DNA of 64,000 bases from Actinoplanes regularis (GTDB lineage: Bacteria > Actinomycetota > Actinomycetes > Mycobacteriales > Micromonosporaceae), in the NCBI RefSeq assembly GCF_900188005.1, contig NZ_FZNR01000020.1:1-64000 (forward strand). The letters are read 5' to 3'. Of this stretch, positions 1 through 7,801 are shown piece by piece. Below the pieces are notes generated by a model. That model searched no databases and had not been told where the DNA came from. It worked only from the letters and a program-made list of their open reading frames with translations. The stretch's first letter is position 1; the number at the start of each line of letters is the position of its first letter. A program made the position numbers and the translations under genes.

Positions 1-225
1 GGGGCCCGGCCGCTGCGCCGCACGATCCAGCGGGAGCTGGAGGACACCCTGTCCGAGCAGATCCTCTTCAACGAGCTGCGCCCCGGCCAGATCGTCGTGG
101 TGGACTGCGAGGGCGACCCGGCCAACGTCGAGAAGTCCAAGCTGGTCTTCCGCGGCGCCGAGAAGGCCAGTGCGGTGCCCGACGCGGTGCCGGCCGACCT
201 GGGCGCGACCACCGGCGAGGAGTGA
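1..225 (+). CDS. clpC: ClpC, C-terminal fragment
   Basis: These are the last 74 codons of an ATP-dependent Clp protease ATPase subunit, cut by the window edge. The visible part is the small C-terminal subdomain of the second AAA module, with LRRTIQRELEDTLSEQIL near residue 5 followed by a short beta-rich segment and an acidic, alanine-rich tail. ClpC unfolds substrates and feeds them to ClpP. The first base of the window is in frame. A strong hairpin follows 38 bases after the stop. In mycobacteria clpC1 lies in the same neighbourhood as mutY, disA and radA, as here. Confidence 0.93.
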   Translation, partial: GARPLRRTIQRELEDTLSEQILFNELRPGQIVVVDCEGDPANVEKSKLVFRGAEKASAVPDAVPADLGATTGEE

Positions 226-262
226 CCCGTCGGCGGGCCGCGGTCCGCTGACAAGAACACCA

Positions 263-300
263 CGGAACGGTCCGGCTGCCGCGGCAGCCGGACCGTTCCG
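263..300 (+). terminator. Terminator after clpC
   Basis: A perfect 18-bp inverted repeat (263-280 and 283-300) closed by a two-base loop follows the clpC stop by 37 bases. There is no long T-run, which is usual for actinomycete terminators. It separates clpC from the DUF4291 gene. Confidence 0.85.
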
Positions 301-354
301 CGTCATGCCGTGGTGGGGTATATCGATCGCGGGATCGCCCGGCCACGGTCGATC

Positions 355-969
355 ATGTGGGGCATGCGCCAGATCCGGGCGGTCTACGACGCCCAGACCA
401 TCACCGTCTACCAGGCCTACTCGCCGGCCATCGCCGAGCCGGCGGTGCGTTCCGGGCGGTTCGTGCCGCCGTTCAAACGGGAGCGGATGACCTGGATCAA
501 GCCGTCGTTCCTGTGGATGATGTACCGCTGCGGGTGGGCCGCGAAACCGGGCCAGGAGCGGGTGCTGGCGGTCTCGATCAGCCGGGACGGCTTCGAGTGG
601 GCGCTGGAGCGGGCGGCGCTCAGCCACTACGTGCGCGGCGTGCACCCCGATCGGGTGGCCTGGCGGCGGGAGCTCAAGGCGGCGCCGACCCGGGTGCAGT
701 GGGACCCGGAGCGGGATCTGCGGTTGCGGGAGCTGCCCTATCGGTCGCTGCAGGTGGGCATCGGGGGCGAGGCGACCTCCCGGTACGCGGACGAGTGGAC
801 CACCGGGATCGTGGACGTGACCGCGCTGGCACGGGAGATCCGCGGGCGGCTCGACGCGGGCGACGAGGCCGGGGCCGCCGCGCTGCTGCCCGTCGAACGG
901 GTGTATCCGCTGCCGGCGGCGATCGGCGACCGGCTGGGCGCGACGGGCGGGGCGGTCGTGCAGGCGTAG
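355..969 (+). CDS. DUF4291 family protein
   Basis: The protein of about 204 residues matches the DUF4291 family, recognised from RQIRAVYDAQTITVYQAYS near the start, FVPPFKRERMTWIKPSFLWM around residues 35-55 and the following GWAAKPGQERVLA. The family has no established reaction. Start choice is uncertain: GTG 310, ATG 355 and ATG 364 are in frame, and family members usually begin a few residues before RQIRAVY, which favours 355 or 364. It is convergent with mutY, with nine bases between the stop codons. No signal peptide or membrane segment is seen, so it is probably cytoplasmic. Confidence 0.8.
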   Translation: MWGMRQIRAVYDAQTITVYQAYSPAIAEPAVRSGRFVPPFKRERMTWIKPSFLWMMYRCGWAAKPGQERVLAVSISRDGFEWALERAALSHYVRGVHPDRVAWRRELKAAPTRVQWDPERDLRLRELPYRSLQVGIGGEATSRYADEWTTGIVDVTALAREIRGRLDAGDEAGAAALLPVERVYPLPAAIGDRLGATGGAVVQA

Positions 970-978
970 GTCGTACCG

Positions 979-1875
979 TCAGAGGCTTTGAATCTCACCC
1001 TTCGGCGCGTCCCCGGCGAGGATGAAATCGCCGGAGCCGAAGCTCTCCACGAGGCCGTCGTCGACGAGCCCGGCGAGGGCGCGGGCGCGCTGCGGCTCGT
1101 CGGCCCAGACCAGGTCCAGGCGCTGGCGGGGGACCGGGCCGGTGGCGTGCCGGAGCACCTCCAGGAGCAGGCCACGGACCTGCCGGTCGGTGCCGGCGTA
1201 GCGCTGCGGTTTGCGGCTCGGGCCGGCCGGTAGCGGCTCTCCGGTCAGCCGCCAGGCGCAGGTCTCGTGGAACGGACAGTCCACGCACTTCGGGGAGCGC
1301 GCGGTACAGACGATCGCACCCAGCTCCATGAAGGCGATGCTGGCCCGGGCCGCGCGGGCCGGCTCCTCCGGCAGCAACTCCTCCATCGCGACCAGGTCGG
1401 CCGTGGTGGTGGCCGGGCCGGCGTCCGGCTTGCCCTCGACGACCCGGCAGACGACCCGGCGCACGTTGGTGTCCACCACCGGGTGCCGCTGGCCGTACGC
1501 GAAGGTCGCCACCGCCCGCCCGGTGTACGTCCCCACGCCGGGCAGCGCCAGCAACTGGTCGAGATCATCCGGCACCCGGCCGTCGTGCCGCTCGACGATC
1601 GCCACCGCGCAGGCGTGCAACCGCATCGCCCGCCGCGGGTAGCCCAGCCGACCCCACATCCGGACCGCCTCGGACTGCGGGTCGAGGGCGAGCGCGGCCG
1701 GCGTGGGCCAGCGGGTCATCCAGGAGCGCCAGGCGGGCTCCACCCGGACCACCGGGGTCTGCTGCAGCATCACCTCGCTGACCAGAACCCCCCAGGGGGT
1801 GGTTTCCGGCTGCCGCCAGGGCAGGTCGCGAGCGTTGCGGTCGTACCAGCTGATGGCTTCGTCGGCGAGAGTCAT
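979..1875 (-). CDS. mutY: A/G-specific adenine glycosylase MutY
   Basis: This 298-residue DNA repair enzyme removes adenine mispaired with 8-oxoguanine. The N-terminus carries SEVMLQQTPVVRVEPAW with the catalytic glutamate. The helix-hairpin-helix LPGVGTYTGRAV and the downstream VVDTNVRRV with the catalytic aspartate are present. The [4Fe-4S] cluster motif C-x6-C-x2-C-x5-C is intact (CTARSPKCVDCPFHETC). The C-terminal NUDIX-like 8-oxoG domain is short. The reading frame stays open far upstream, but ATG 1875 fits the family start (MTLADEAISWYDRNARDLPW). A TACAGT box lies ten bases upstream and overlaps the -10 box of the divergent ACT gene. Confidence 0.95.
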   Translation of the reverse strand: MTLADEAISWYDRNARDLPWRQPETTPWGVLVSEVMLQQTPVVRVEPAWRSWMTRWPTPAALALDPQSEAVRMWGRLGYPRRAMRLHACAVAIVERHDGRVPDDLDQLLALPGVGTYTGRAVATFAYGQRHPVVDTNVRRVVCRVVEGKPDAGPATTTADLVAMEELLPEEPARAARASIAFMELGAIVCTARSPKCVDCPFHETCAWRLTGEPLPAGPSRKPQRYAGTDRQVRGLLLEVLRHATGPVPRQRLDLVWADEPQRARALAGLVDDGLVESFGSGDFILAGDAPKGEIQSL

Positions 1876-1884
1876 ATCAGGACT

Positions 1885-1891
1885 TACTGTA
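1885..1891. promoter_or_regulatory. Shared divergent -10 palindrome
   Basis: The 21-bp gap between mutY and the ACT gene contains TTACTGTAA. On the plus strand TACTGT (1885-1890) lies six bases before the GTG at 1897. On the minus strand TACAGT (1891-1886) lies ten bases before the mutY ATG. Both fit the actinomycete -10 pattern TANNNT, so one symmetric box may start both transcripts. Confidence 0.6.
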
Positions 1892-1896
1892 AGCGA

Positions 1897-2403
1897 GTGC
1901 ATGAGCTCGCCATCACCGTCATCGGCCCGGACCGGACCGGCATCGTCGCCGACGTGGCCGAGGCGCTCGCCGCCGTCGGCGCGAATCTCACCGATTCGAC
2001 CATGACCCGGCTGCGCGGTCACTTCACGATGACCCTGATCTGCACCGGAGCGTCCGTCGATGAGGTCGAACGGGCGCTCTCGGCGCTGGGCGACGACGGG
2101 CTGCTCGCCACCGTGCGACAGGTCGAGGTCACCGCCGACTCGACCAGCGGAGAGCCCTACCTGGTCAGTGTGCACGGGGCGGACCGGCTCGGGATCGTCG
2201 CCGCGGTCACCCGGGTGGTGGCCGCCGCGGACGGCAACATCACCGACCTCACCACCCGGCTCTCCGGCCCGCTCTACCTGCTGGTCGCCGAGGTGGACCT
2301 GCCGCCCGGCCGGGCCGGCGAGCTGGCCGAGCGGCTCGCCGTGGCCGGTGCCGAGCTGGGCGTCGAGGTGAACCTGCGGCCCGCCGAGCCGGAGTTGCTG
2401 TGA
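1897..2403 (+). CDS. Two-ACT-domain regulatory protein (GcvR-like)
   Basis: The 168-residue protein consists of two ACT domains, residues 2-80 (HELAITVIGPDRTGIVADVA) and about 88-165 (YLVSVHGADRLGIVAAVTRV). This is the layout of glycine cleavage repressor-type proteins, which bind amino acids and have no catalytic centre. GTG 1897 was chosen because the ACT fold starts at once and a TACTGT box sits six bases upstream, giving a leaderless mRNA. The last four bases overlap the GTG start of the deformylase gene, so the two are probably translationally coupled. The ligand cannot be told from sequence. Confidence 0.85.
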   Translation: MHELAITVIGPDRTGIVADVAEALAAVGANLTDSTMTRLRGHFTMTLICTGASVDEVERALSALGDDGLLATVRQVEVTADSTSGEPYLVSVHGADRLGIVAAVTRVVAAADGNITDLTTRLSGPLYLLVAEVDLPPGRAGELAERLAVAGAELGVEVNLRPAEPELL

Positions 2404-2897
2404 TCACCGTGGTGACCGCGCCGGCGGCCGTCCTGAGCACGGTCGCCGAGGAGGTCGACCCGACCGGCCCGGAGATCGTGCGGCTCGCCGCGGACCTGGT
2501 CGAGACGATGCGGGCCGCGCCGGGCTGTGTCGGCCTGGCCGCGCCGCAGATCGGCGTCTCCGCACAGGTGTTCTGTGTGGACGTGACCGGTCATCCCAAG
2601 GCGGTCACCACCCACGGCGCGTTCGTGCTCTGCAACGCCAAGATCGTTGAGGCGAGCCGGTGGCGGCCGGGGCGGGAGGGCTGCATGTCGGTGCCCGACC
2701 TGACCGGCGACGTGAAGCGGGCCGGCCGGATCGTGGTCGAGGGGCTGCGGCCGGGCACCGGGGAGGCGATCACTCTGGTCACGGACGCTTTCGAGGCCCG
2801 TGCCGTACAGCACGAAATCGATCACTGCGCCGGACGGCTGTTCCTCGATCGAGTGGCCGGCGCCCACGCGATTTTTCCGCGCAAGGTCTATCTCTAA
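2400..2897 (+). CDS. def: Peptide deformylase
   Basis: The 165-residue metalloenzyme removes the formyl group from new N-termini. Motif 2 (EGCMS, metal Cys) and motif 3 (QHEIDH, two metal His and the catalytic Glu) are intact. Motif 1 reads CVGLAAPQ, so the usual first glycine of GVGLAAPQ is a cysteine. The GTG start overlaps the TGA of the ACT-domain gene (GTGA), and the spacing argues for coupled translation. With its short C-terminus and non-standard motif 1 this may be a secondary deformylase; whether another copy exists elsewhere cannot be seen. Confidence 0.92.
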   Translation: MITVVTAPAAVLSTVAEEVDPTGPEIVRLAADLVETMRAAPGCVGLAAPQIGVSAQVFCVDVTGHPKAVTTHGAFVLCNAKIVEASRWRPGREGCMSVPDLTGDVKRAGRIVVEGLRPGTGEAITLVTDAFEARAVQHEIDHCAGRLFLDRVAGAHAIFPRKVYL

Positions 2898-2980
2898 CGA
2901 GCGATCCGTGAGTTGGTGTCGGTTCTCCGGCGCGTCGCGCGCAATGATGGCGGCTGTCCGGGTTTACGGTGGGCCACATC

Positions 2981-3727
2981 ATGCGTACGACGGTTGGTTC
3001 CCTCCCACCCGCGGTCTACTGGCGGCGGCGTGCGGTCGTGCTCGGCGCCCTGTTGCTGGGCATCATCGCGCTGTTCGTGGCGTGCTCCCACGACGACGAC
3101 AACAAACCGAACACCAAGAACGCGTCGTCGCAGTACCCGACGCCCGGCCCGGCCTCGGCCGCCTCGACGCCGAGCGGCTCGCCGTCCCCCACCGACAACG
3201 GCCTGCTCGAATCGGCGCCGCCCGGTGGCCAGGCGTACCCGGACCCGGTGCAGTCGCAGCGGCCCGACGGGGACAGCGGCCTGCTGCCGACCAACGGCAC
3301 CGGGACCGACACCAACGTCAACGGCCAGCCCGGCGGCGCCTGCACGGACAACGAGATCTCGGTGACGCCGGTCCCCGCCGCCACCTCGATCAAGCGCGGC
3401 GCGAACCTGCCGATCACGTTGCGGATCACGAACGTCGGCTCCCGTTCGTGTACGCGGGACGTCGGCGCCGACCCGCAGGAGCTGTACCTGGAGCAGGGCG
3501 CGCAGCGGTTCTGGTCGTCCGACAAGTGCAGCACCGCAGGGGGCAGCGACGTACGGACGTTCAAGCCGGGCGATCACCTCGACTTCAACGTCACCTGGAA
3601 CGGCCGGCAGTCCACCGTGTGCGACGGGACGGCACCCTCCGGGCCCGCACCGGGAGCCGGGCAGTACGAGCTGCGCGGTCGGCTGGACAAGATCCGTAGC
3701 AACCCGGTCACCGTGACCCTTTCCTGA
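2981..3727 (+). CDS. Membrane-anchored protein with Ig-like C-terminal domain
   Basis: The 248-residue protein starts with LPPAVYWRRRAVVLGALLLG, a positively charged cap and one membrane segment (about residues 12-37) ending in ACSHDDD. Then come about 75 Ser/Pro/Gly-rich residues and a C-terminal beta-rich domain with four cysteines, ending in VTVTLS. The layout is that of an exported anchored protein with a beta-sandwich domain. The position between mutY and disA and the VYWRRR motif suggest it corresponds to the membrane protein gene Rv3587c at that place in mycobacteria (inference). ATG 2981 is preferred over in-frame GTG 2969. Confidence 0.7.
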   Translation: MRTTVGSLPPAVYWRRRAVVLGALLLGIIALFVACSHDDDNKPNTKNASSQYPTPGPASAASTPSGSPSPTDNGLLESAPPGGQAYPDPVQSQRPDGDSGLLPTNGTGTDTNVNGQPGGACTDNEISVTPVPAATSIKRGANLPITLRITNVGSRSCTRDVGADPQELYLEQGAQRFWSSDKCSTAGGSDVRTFKPGDHLDFNVTWNGRQSTVCDGTAPSGPAPGAGQYELRGRLDKIRSNPVTVTLS

Positions 3728-3729
3728 GA

Positions 3730-4239
3730 TTGGTCGCGGCACTCGAGCTCTATCTGGACGTCGACGCCACGCGGCGGGTCCGGACGCTCTGGCGCGCCCT
3801 CGACTCGGAGGGGATCCCGACGCTCGGGTCGTTGCACCAGAAACACCGGCCGCACGTCTCGCTCGCGGCGGCGCGGACGATCGATCCGCACCTGGCGGCG
3901 GCAGCCCTGGAGGGCCTCGTCGTCGGGCGGGGCCTGACCCTGCGGCTGGATTTCGCCGGCCAGTTCGTCGGGCGGGTCCTCTGGCTCGGGGTGACCATGA
4001 CTCCCGAGCTGATGGAGCACCACCGGTCGGTCCACGAACGGCTCTCGGCGGGCGGTGTGGAGGTCTGGGAGCACTACCGTCCGGGACTCTGGGTACCGCA
4101 CTGCACGGTCTCGCTGCGGGTGCCGAACCCGATGATGGCTCCGGCGATCAGGCGGTGCCTGGAGATCCTGCCGCTCACCGCGACCGTGACCGGAGCCGCG
4201 ATCGCCGACCACGCCAACGACATCGCCCACCCCCTCTGA
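3730..4239 (+). CDS. 2H phosphoesterase (2'-5' RNA ligase-like)
   Basis: The 169-residue protein has the two H-x-[ST] motifs of the 2H phosphoesterase superfamily: RPHVSL near residue 38 and PHCTVSL near residue 118, each ending a strand that is followed by a helix. Members act on 2'-5' or cyclic phosphodiester bonds in RNA or nucleotides; the substrate here is unknown. It starts with TTG two bases after the previous stop, so it is co-transcribed with the anchored protein. No signal peptide is seen. It is convergent with disA, 23 bases apart. Confidence 0.8.
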   Translation: MVAALELYLDVDATRRVRTLWRALDSEGIPTLGSLHQKHRPHVSLAAARTIDPHLAAAALEGLVVGRGLTLRLDFAGQFVGRVLWLGVTMTPELMEHHRSVHERLSAGGVEVWEHYRPGLWVPHCTVSLRVPNPMMAPAIRRCLEILPLTATVTGAAIADHANDIAHPL

Positions 4240-4262
4240 CTGCGGGCGGGGAGCGGGTCAGC

Positions 4263-5435
4263 TCAGACGTACCGCTCCAGGATCGAGGCCTCGGCCAGCC
4301 GGGACAGCCCCTCGCGCACCCCACGCGCCCGGGCGTCCCCGACCCCCTCGACGGCCTGAAGGTCCTCGACCGTCGCACCCAGCAGCCGCTGCAGGCTCCC
4401 GAAGTGGTCCACCAGCCGGTCCACGATCTGTCCCGGCAGCCGGGGCACCTTGGCCAGCAGGCGGAACCCGCGCGGGGACACCGCCGCGTCCAGCGCGTCG
4501 GAGGCGCCCTGGTAACCGATCGCCTTGGCGACCGCGACCAGGTCGATCATCTCGGTCGCGGTGAGCAGGTCGAGCTCGACCAGCGCCTCGTCCAGCGTGC
4601 GGGCCTTGCGACCGGTCGGCAGGTAGTCCCGGATCACCAGGGTGCGGTCCGAGTCGACGCCGGCCATCAGCTCGTCCAGCTGCAGGGCCAGCAGACGGCC
4701 GTCGGTGCCGAGCTCCACCACGTAACCCGAGATCTCGTCGGCGATCCGGCGGACCATCTCGAGCCGCTGCACCACCGCGACCGCGTCGCGGACGGTGACC
4801 AGGTCCTCGATCTCGAGCGCGGAGAGCGTGCCGGACACCTCGTCCAGCCGCAGCTTGTAACGCTCCAGCGTGGCCAATGCCTGGTTGGCCCGGGACAGGA
4901 TGGCGGCCGAGTCGTCCAGGACGTGCCGCTGCCCGTTCACGTAGAGCCCGATGATGTGCATCGACTGGCTCACCGAGATCACCGGGAAGCCGGACTGCTT
5001 GGCCACCCGCTCGGCGGTGCGGTGCCGGGTGCCGGACTCCTCGGAGGGGATGGAGGGGTCGGGCATCAGGTGCACGGCGGCCCGGACGATCCGGGTGCCG
5101 TCGCTGGAGAGCAGCACGGCGCCGTCCATCTTGCACAGCTCACGCAGCCGGGTGGCGGAGAACTCCACGTCGAGCGGGAAGCCACCGGTGCAGATGGTCT
5201 CGACGACCGAGTCGTAGCCGAGGACGATCAGCGCACCGGTGCGGCCGCGGAGGATCCGCTCCAGCCCGTCGCGCAGGGCGGTGCCGGGCGCCATCAGGGC
5301 GAGGTTGGCGCGCAGCGGATCGCTGGCGAGGCCGGTGCCGCTCAACGGGGCCACCGCGCGGTTGCCCGCGCCGTTGACGCCGGGGCGCGGCGTTGAACTG
5401 GCGGCGGACTTGGAACCATCGCGGTCGAGCGGCAC
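4263..5435 (-). CDS. disA: DNA integrity scanning protein DisA (diadenylate cyclase)
   Basis: The 390-residue octameric enzyme makes cyclic di-AMP from ATP while scanning DNA. The DAC domain (about residues 40-180) has MDGAVLLSSDG and SGTRHRTAERV, the two active-site motifs. A linker helix bundle follows (LERYKLRLDEVSG), and the C-terminus ends in a helix-hairpin-helix domain (VEGVGDARARGVREGL). The N-terminus is about 30 residues longer than usual, Ser/Ala-rich. A TAGACT box lies six bases before the GTG start, so the mRNA is likely leaderless. It is transcribed in the same direction as radA, 83 bases downstream of it; radA and disA are neighbours in most actinobacteria and both serve DNA repair. 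Confidence 0.96.
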   Translation of the reverse strand: MPLDRDGSKSAASSTPRPGVNGAGNRAVAPLSGTGLASDPLRANLALMAPGTALRDGLERILRGRTGALIVLGYDSVVETICTGGFPLDVEFSATRLRELCKMDGAVLLSSDGTRIVRAAVHLMPDPSIPSEESGTRHRTAERVAKQSGFPVISVSQSMHIIGLYVNGQRHVLDDSAAILSRANQALATLERYKLRLDEVSGTLSALEIEDLVTVRDAVAVVQRLEMVRRIADEISGYVVELGTDGRLLALQLDELMAGVDSDRTLVIRDYLPTGRKARTLDEALVELDLLTATEMIDLVAVAKAIGYQGASDALDAAVSPRGFRLLAKVPRLPGQIVDRLVDHFGSLQRLLGATVEDLQAVEGVGDARARGVREGLSRLAEASILERYV

Positions 5436-5458
5436 CGGTACAGTCTACGAACTGTCAA

Positions 5459-5494
5459 ACGGAGCAACGAGGCATGGTTCGATGAATGCTCCGT
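5459..5494. repeat. Inverted repeat between radA and disA
   Basis: Eight-base arms (acggagca at 5459-5466, tgctccgt at 5487-5494) are separated by 20 bases in the short gap between the radA stop and the disA promoter. It could be a weak terminator for radA or an operator for disA. No further support was found. Confidence 0.35.
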
Positions 5495-5518
5495 AGCGTG
5501 ATGATTCGTCACTCTGGG

Positions 5519-6940
5519 TTACTTTGTGCTGTGATCGGCCGAGGCCCGCGCCGCGCTCTGCAATGCCGACCGCAGGTCGCCGACCTCGATCACCTCCATG
5601 CCCTTGGGGAGGCTGACCTCGCCGTCGCGGCCGCTGCCCGGCGGCACCAGGGCCACCCGGAAACCCAGCCGCGCCGCCTCGGCCAGCCGCCGGTCGATCG
5701 CGCCCACCCGGCGGATCTCCCCGGTCAGCCCGACCTCGCCGATCGCCACCAGCGTCGGTGCCATCGCCAGGTCGAGCCCGCCGGACGCGACCGCGAGGGC
5801 CATCGCCAGGTCGGCGGAGGGCTCCACCAGCCGGATGCCGCCCACCGTCGCCGCGAACACCTCACGGTTGTAGAGCTTGATCTGCTTCGTCCGGCGCTCC
5901 AGCACCGCCAGGACCATGGCCAGGCGGGCGCTGTCGAGGCCGGAGACCGTCCGCCTCGGCGAGCCCTGCACCTCGGCCCCGATCAGCGCCTGCACCTCGG
6001 TGACCAGCGCCCGCCGGCCCTCCATCGCGACCGTCACACAGGTCCCGGGGACCGGCTCCTGATAGCGGGTGAGGAAGAGCCCGGACGGATCGGGCAGGCT
6101 GCTGATCCCGCCCTCGTGCATCTCGAAACAGCCCACCTCGTCGGCCGCGCCGAACCGGTTCTTCACCCCGCGGACCAGGCGCAGCGAGGAATGCTTGTCG
6201 CCCTCGAAGTGCAGGACCACGTCGACCAGGTGCTCCAGCACCCGCGGGCCGGCGACCTGACCGTCCTTGGTGACGTGGCCGACCAGGACGGTGGCGATGC
6301 CGCGCTCCTTGGCGATCGAGACAAGTGCCGCGGTCACCGCGCGGACCTGGGTCACCCCGCCGGGCACGCCCTCGGTGCCGGGCGCCGAGACGGTCTGCAC
6401 CGAGTCGAGCACCAGCAGCCCGGGCTTGACCGCGTCGAGGTGGCCGATGACCGTACCCAGATCGTTCTCGGCGGCGAGGAAGAGTCGTTCGTGCAATGCG
6501 CCGAGGCGCTCCGCCCGCAGGCGGACCTGGCTCACCGACTCCTCGCCGCTGACCACCAGCGACGGGCTGCCGGCGCCGTTGGCCCACTGCTGGGCCACGT
6601 CGAGCAGCAGGGTCGACTTGCCCACCCCGGGCTCGCCGGCGAGCAGCACCACCGCGCCGGGGACCAGGCCGCCGCCGAGCACCCGGTCGAGCTCACCGAC
6701 CCCGGTCGCCACGGCCCGCGCGGGCGCGGCGCTGATCTGCGAGATCGGGCGGGCCGGCTCGGCCGGCATCCGCGAGCTGACCACCCGGCCGGAGACTCCG
6801 ACGGTCACCGTGGACTCGATGATCGAGCCCCACTCGCCGCACTCCGAGCAGCGGCCCAGCCATTTCGGCGGCTGGTGGCCGCAGGCGTCACAGACGTAAG
6901 CCGGCCGGGCTGCCTTGGAACTTGTCCGAGAGGTCGTCAC
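5519..6940 (-). CDS. radA: DNA repair protein RadA
   Basis: The 473-residue RecA-like helicase processes recombination intermediates. The N-terminal zinc finger is C-x2-C-x9-C-x2-C (CDACGHQPPKWLGRCSEC). The Walker A is GEPGVGKST near residue 100, and the RadA-specific KNRFGA follows near residue 260. The C-terminal third is the Lon-like S5 domain. The GTG start has TAACTT six bases upstream, a leaderless promoter. A lipoprotein gene lies 31 bases upstream on the same strand, as lpqE lies next to radA in mycobacteria. Confidence 0.96.
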   Translation of the reverse strand: MTTSRTSSKAARPAYVCDACGHQPPKWLGRCSECGEWGSIIESTVTVGVSGRVVSSRMPAEPARPISQISAAPARAVATGVGELDRVLGGGLVPGAVVLLAGEPGVGKSTLLLDVAQQWANGAGSPSLVVSGEESVSQVRLRAERLGALHERLFLAAENDLGTVIGHLDAVKPGLLVLDSVQTVSAPGTEGVPGGVTQVRAVTAALVSIAKERGIATVLVGHVTKDGQVAGPRVLEHLVDVVLHFEGDKHSSLRLVRGVKNRFGAADEVGCFEMHEGGISSLPDPSGLFLTRYQEPVPGTCVTVAMEGRRALVTEVQALIGAEVQGSPRRTVSGLDSARLAMVLAVLERRTKQIKLYNREVFAATVGGIRLVEPSADLAMALAVASGGLDLAMAPTLVAIGEVGLTGEIRRVGAIDRRLAEAARLGFRVALVPPGSGRDGEVSLPKGMEVIEVGDLRSALQSAARASADHSTK

Positions 6941-6971
6941 CCGGCAAAGTTAGCCGCCGGGTACGACAACG

Positions 6972-7706
6972 TCACTCGTGCTCGCTGTCCTCAGCCGCAT
7001 CGCCGGGCGCGCGGGACGCCGGCGACAGCGGGATCGCGACCGGCGCCTGGATGTTCAGGTCGGGCGCGCCGTTGCTGAACTTGAGCACCAGGTTGACCAC
7101 CGTGCCCGGCTTCATGACGTCGCTCAGGCCGATGACCTGGAGCTGGTTGGCGTCGGTCGACCGGAACGTCGCCGAGCCGAACGGCTTGATCTTGATCTCC
7201 GCCGCGGTGACCGTGGGCGCCGCAGCGGTGGTGGCGGCCACCGTCGGGACCGCGCTGGACGCGCCGGCCTCCGGGGCCGACGCGGCGGCCGACGGCGTGG
7301 AGGTGGTGGCGGCCGGCGCCGTGGCGAGGAATCCGACCTGGCTCGCCGACACGACCTGCGGCCGGTCCGACTCCACCGGCGGCGTGACCGGCGTCGCGGG
7401 CAGCGGCCGAGCCGGTGCCGGCACGCTGGTGATCGAGACCGTGACCTCTTTTTCGGTCTGGTTGAAGAGGCTGAGCGTGAGCGGTGCGTTCGCGCCCTTC
7501 GCATACCCCTCGATGCCGTGGTACTCCACCTGGACGTCGCGCACGAGGACGCTGCCGTCGGCGGACTTGGCGTCCACACCGGCGATCGGCGTGTCCAGCA
7601 GGGCGGTCTCGGCGACCTGACCGGCCGAGCAGCCGGCCAGCGCGATGACCGCGGCCGTGGCGACACCCGTGACCAGGGCGGCGCGACGGGTTCCCAGCGT
7701 GCGCAT
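6972..7706 (-). CDS. LpqE-like lipoprotein
   Basis: The 244-residue precursor has an N-terminal signal peptide with lipobox LAGC (cysteine near residue 25), so it is exported and lipid-anchored. The body has two beta-rich stretches (ADGSVLVRDVQVEY and IKPFGSATFRSTDANQL) split by a long Ala/Pro/Thr-rich insert of about 60 residues. GGAGG lies eight bases before ATG 7706. Its place next to radA matches mycobacterial lpqE, which is the main basis for the name. The biochemical role is unknown; such two-part folds resemble copper-chaperone-like PCuAC domains but no metal motif is seen. Confidence 0.7.
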   Translation of the reverse strand: MRTLGTRRAALVTGVATAAVIALAGCSAGQVAETALLDTPIAGVDAKSADGSVLVRDVQVEYHGIEGYAKGANAPLTLSLFNQTEKEVTVSITSVPAPARPLPATPVTPPVESDRPQVVSASQVGFLATAPAATTSTPSAAASAPEAGASSAVPTVAATTAAAPTVTAAEIKIKPFGSATFRSTDANQLQVIGLSDVMKPGTVVNLVLKFSNGAPDLNIQAPVAIPLSPASRAPGDAAEDSEHE

Positions 7707-7801
7707 CACGATCCTCCAAATAGCGACACCAAGGTGTGAGATCAGCCTAGTGGGCGGCAAACGGCCGCGTGCGCCGACCCATCCATCCGGCCTCCGGCGG
7801 T

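Noticed and set aside
4155..5396. Long ORF antisense to disA
   Set aside because: It is the shadow of a well-supported disA; GC-rich third positions open the opposite frames throughout the window.
5486..7078. Long ORF antisense to radA
   Set aside because: Low-complexity His/Arg/Gly-rich translation typical of a shadow frame; radA is clear.
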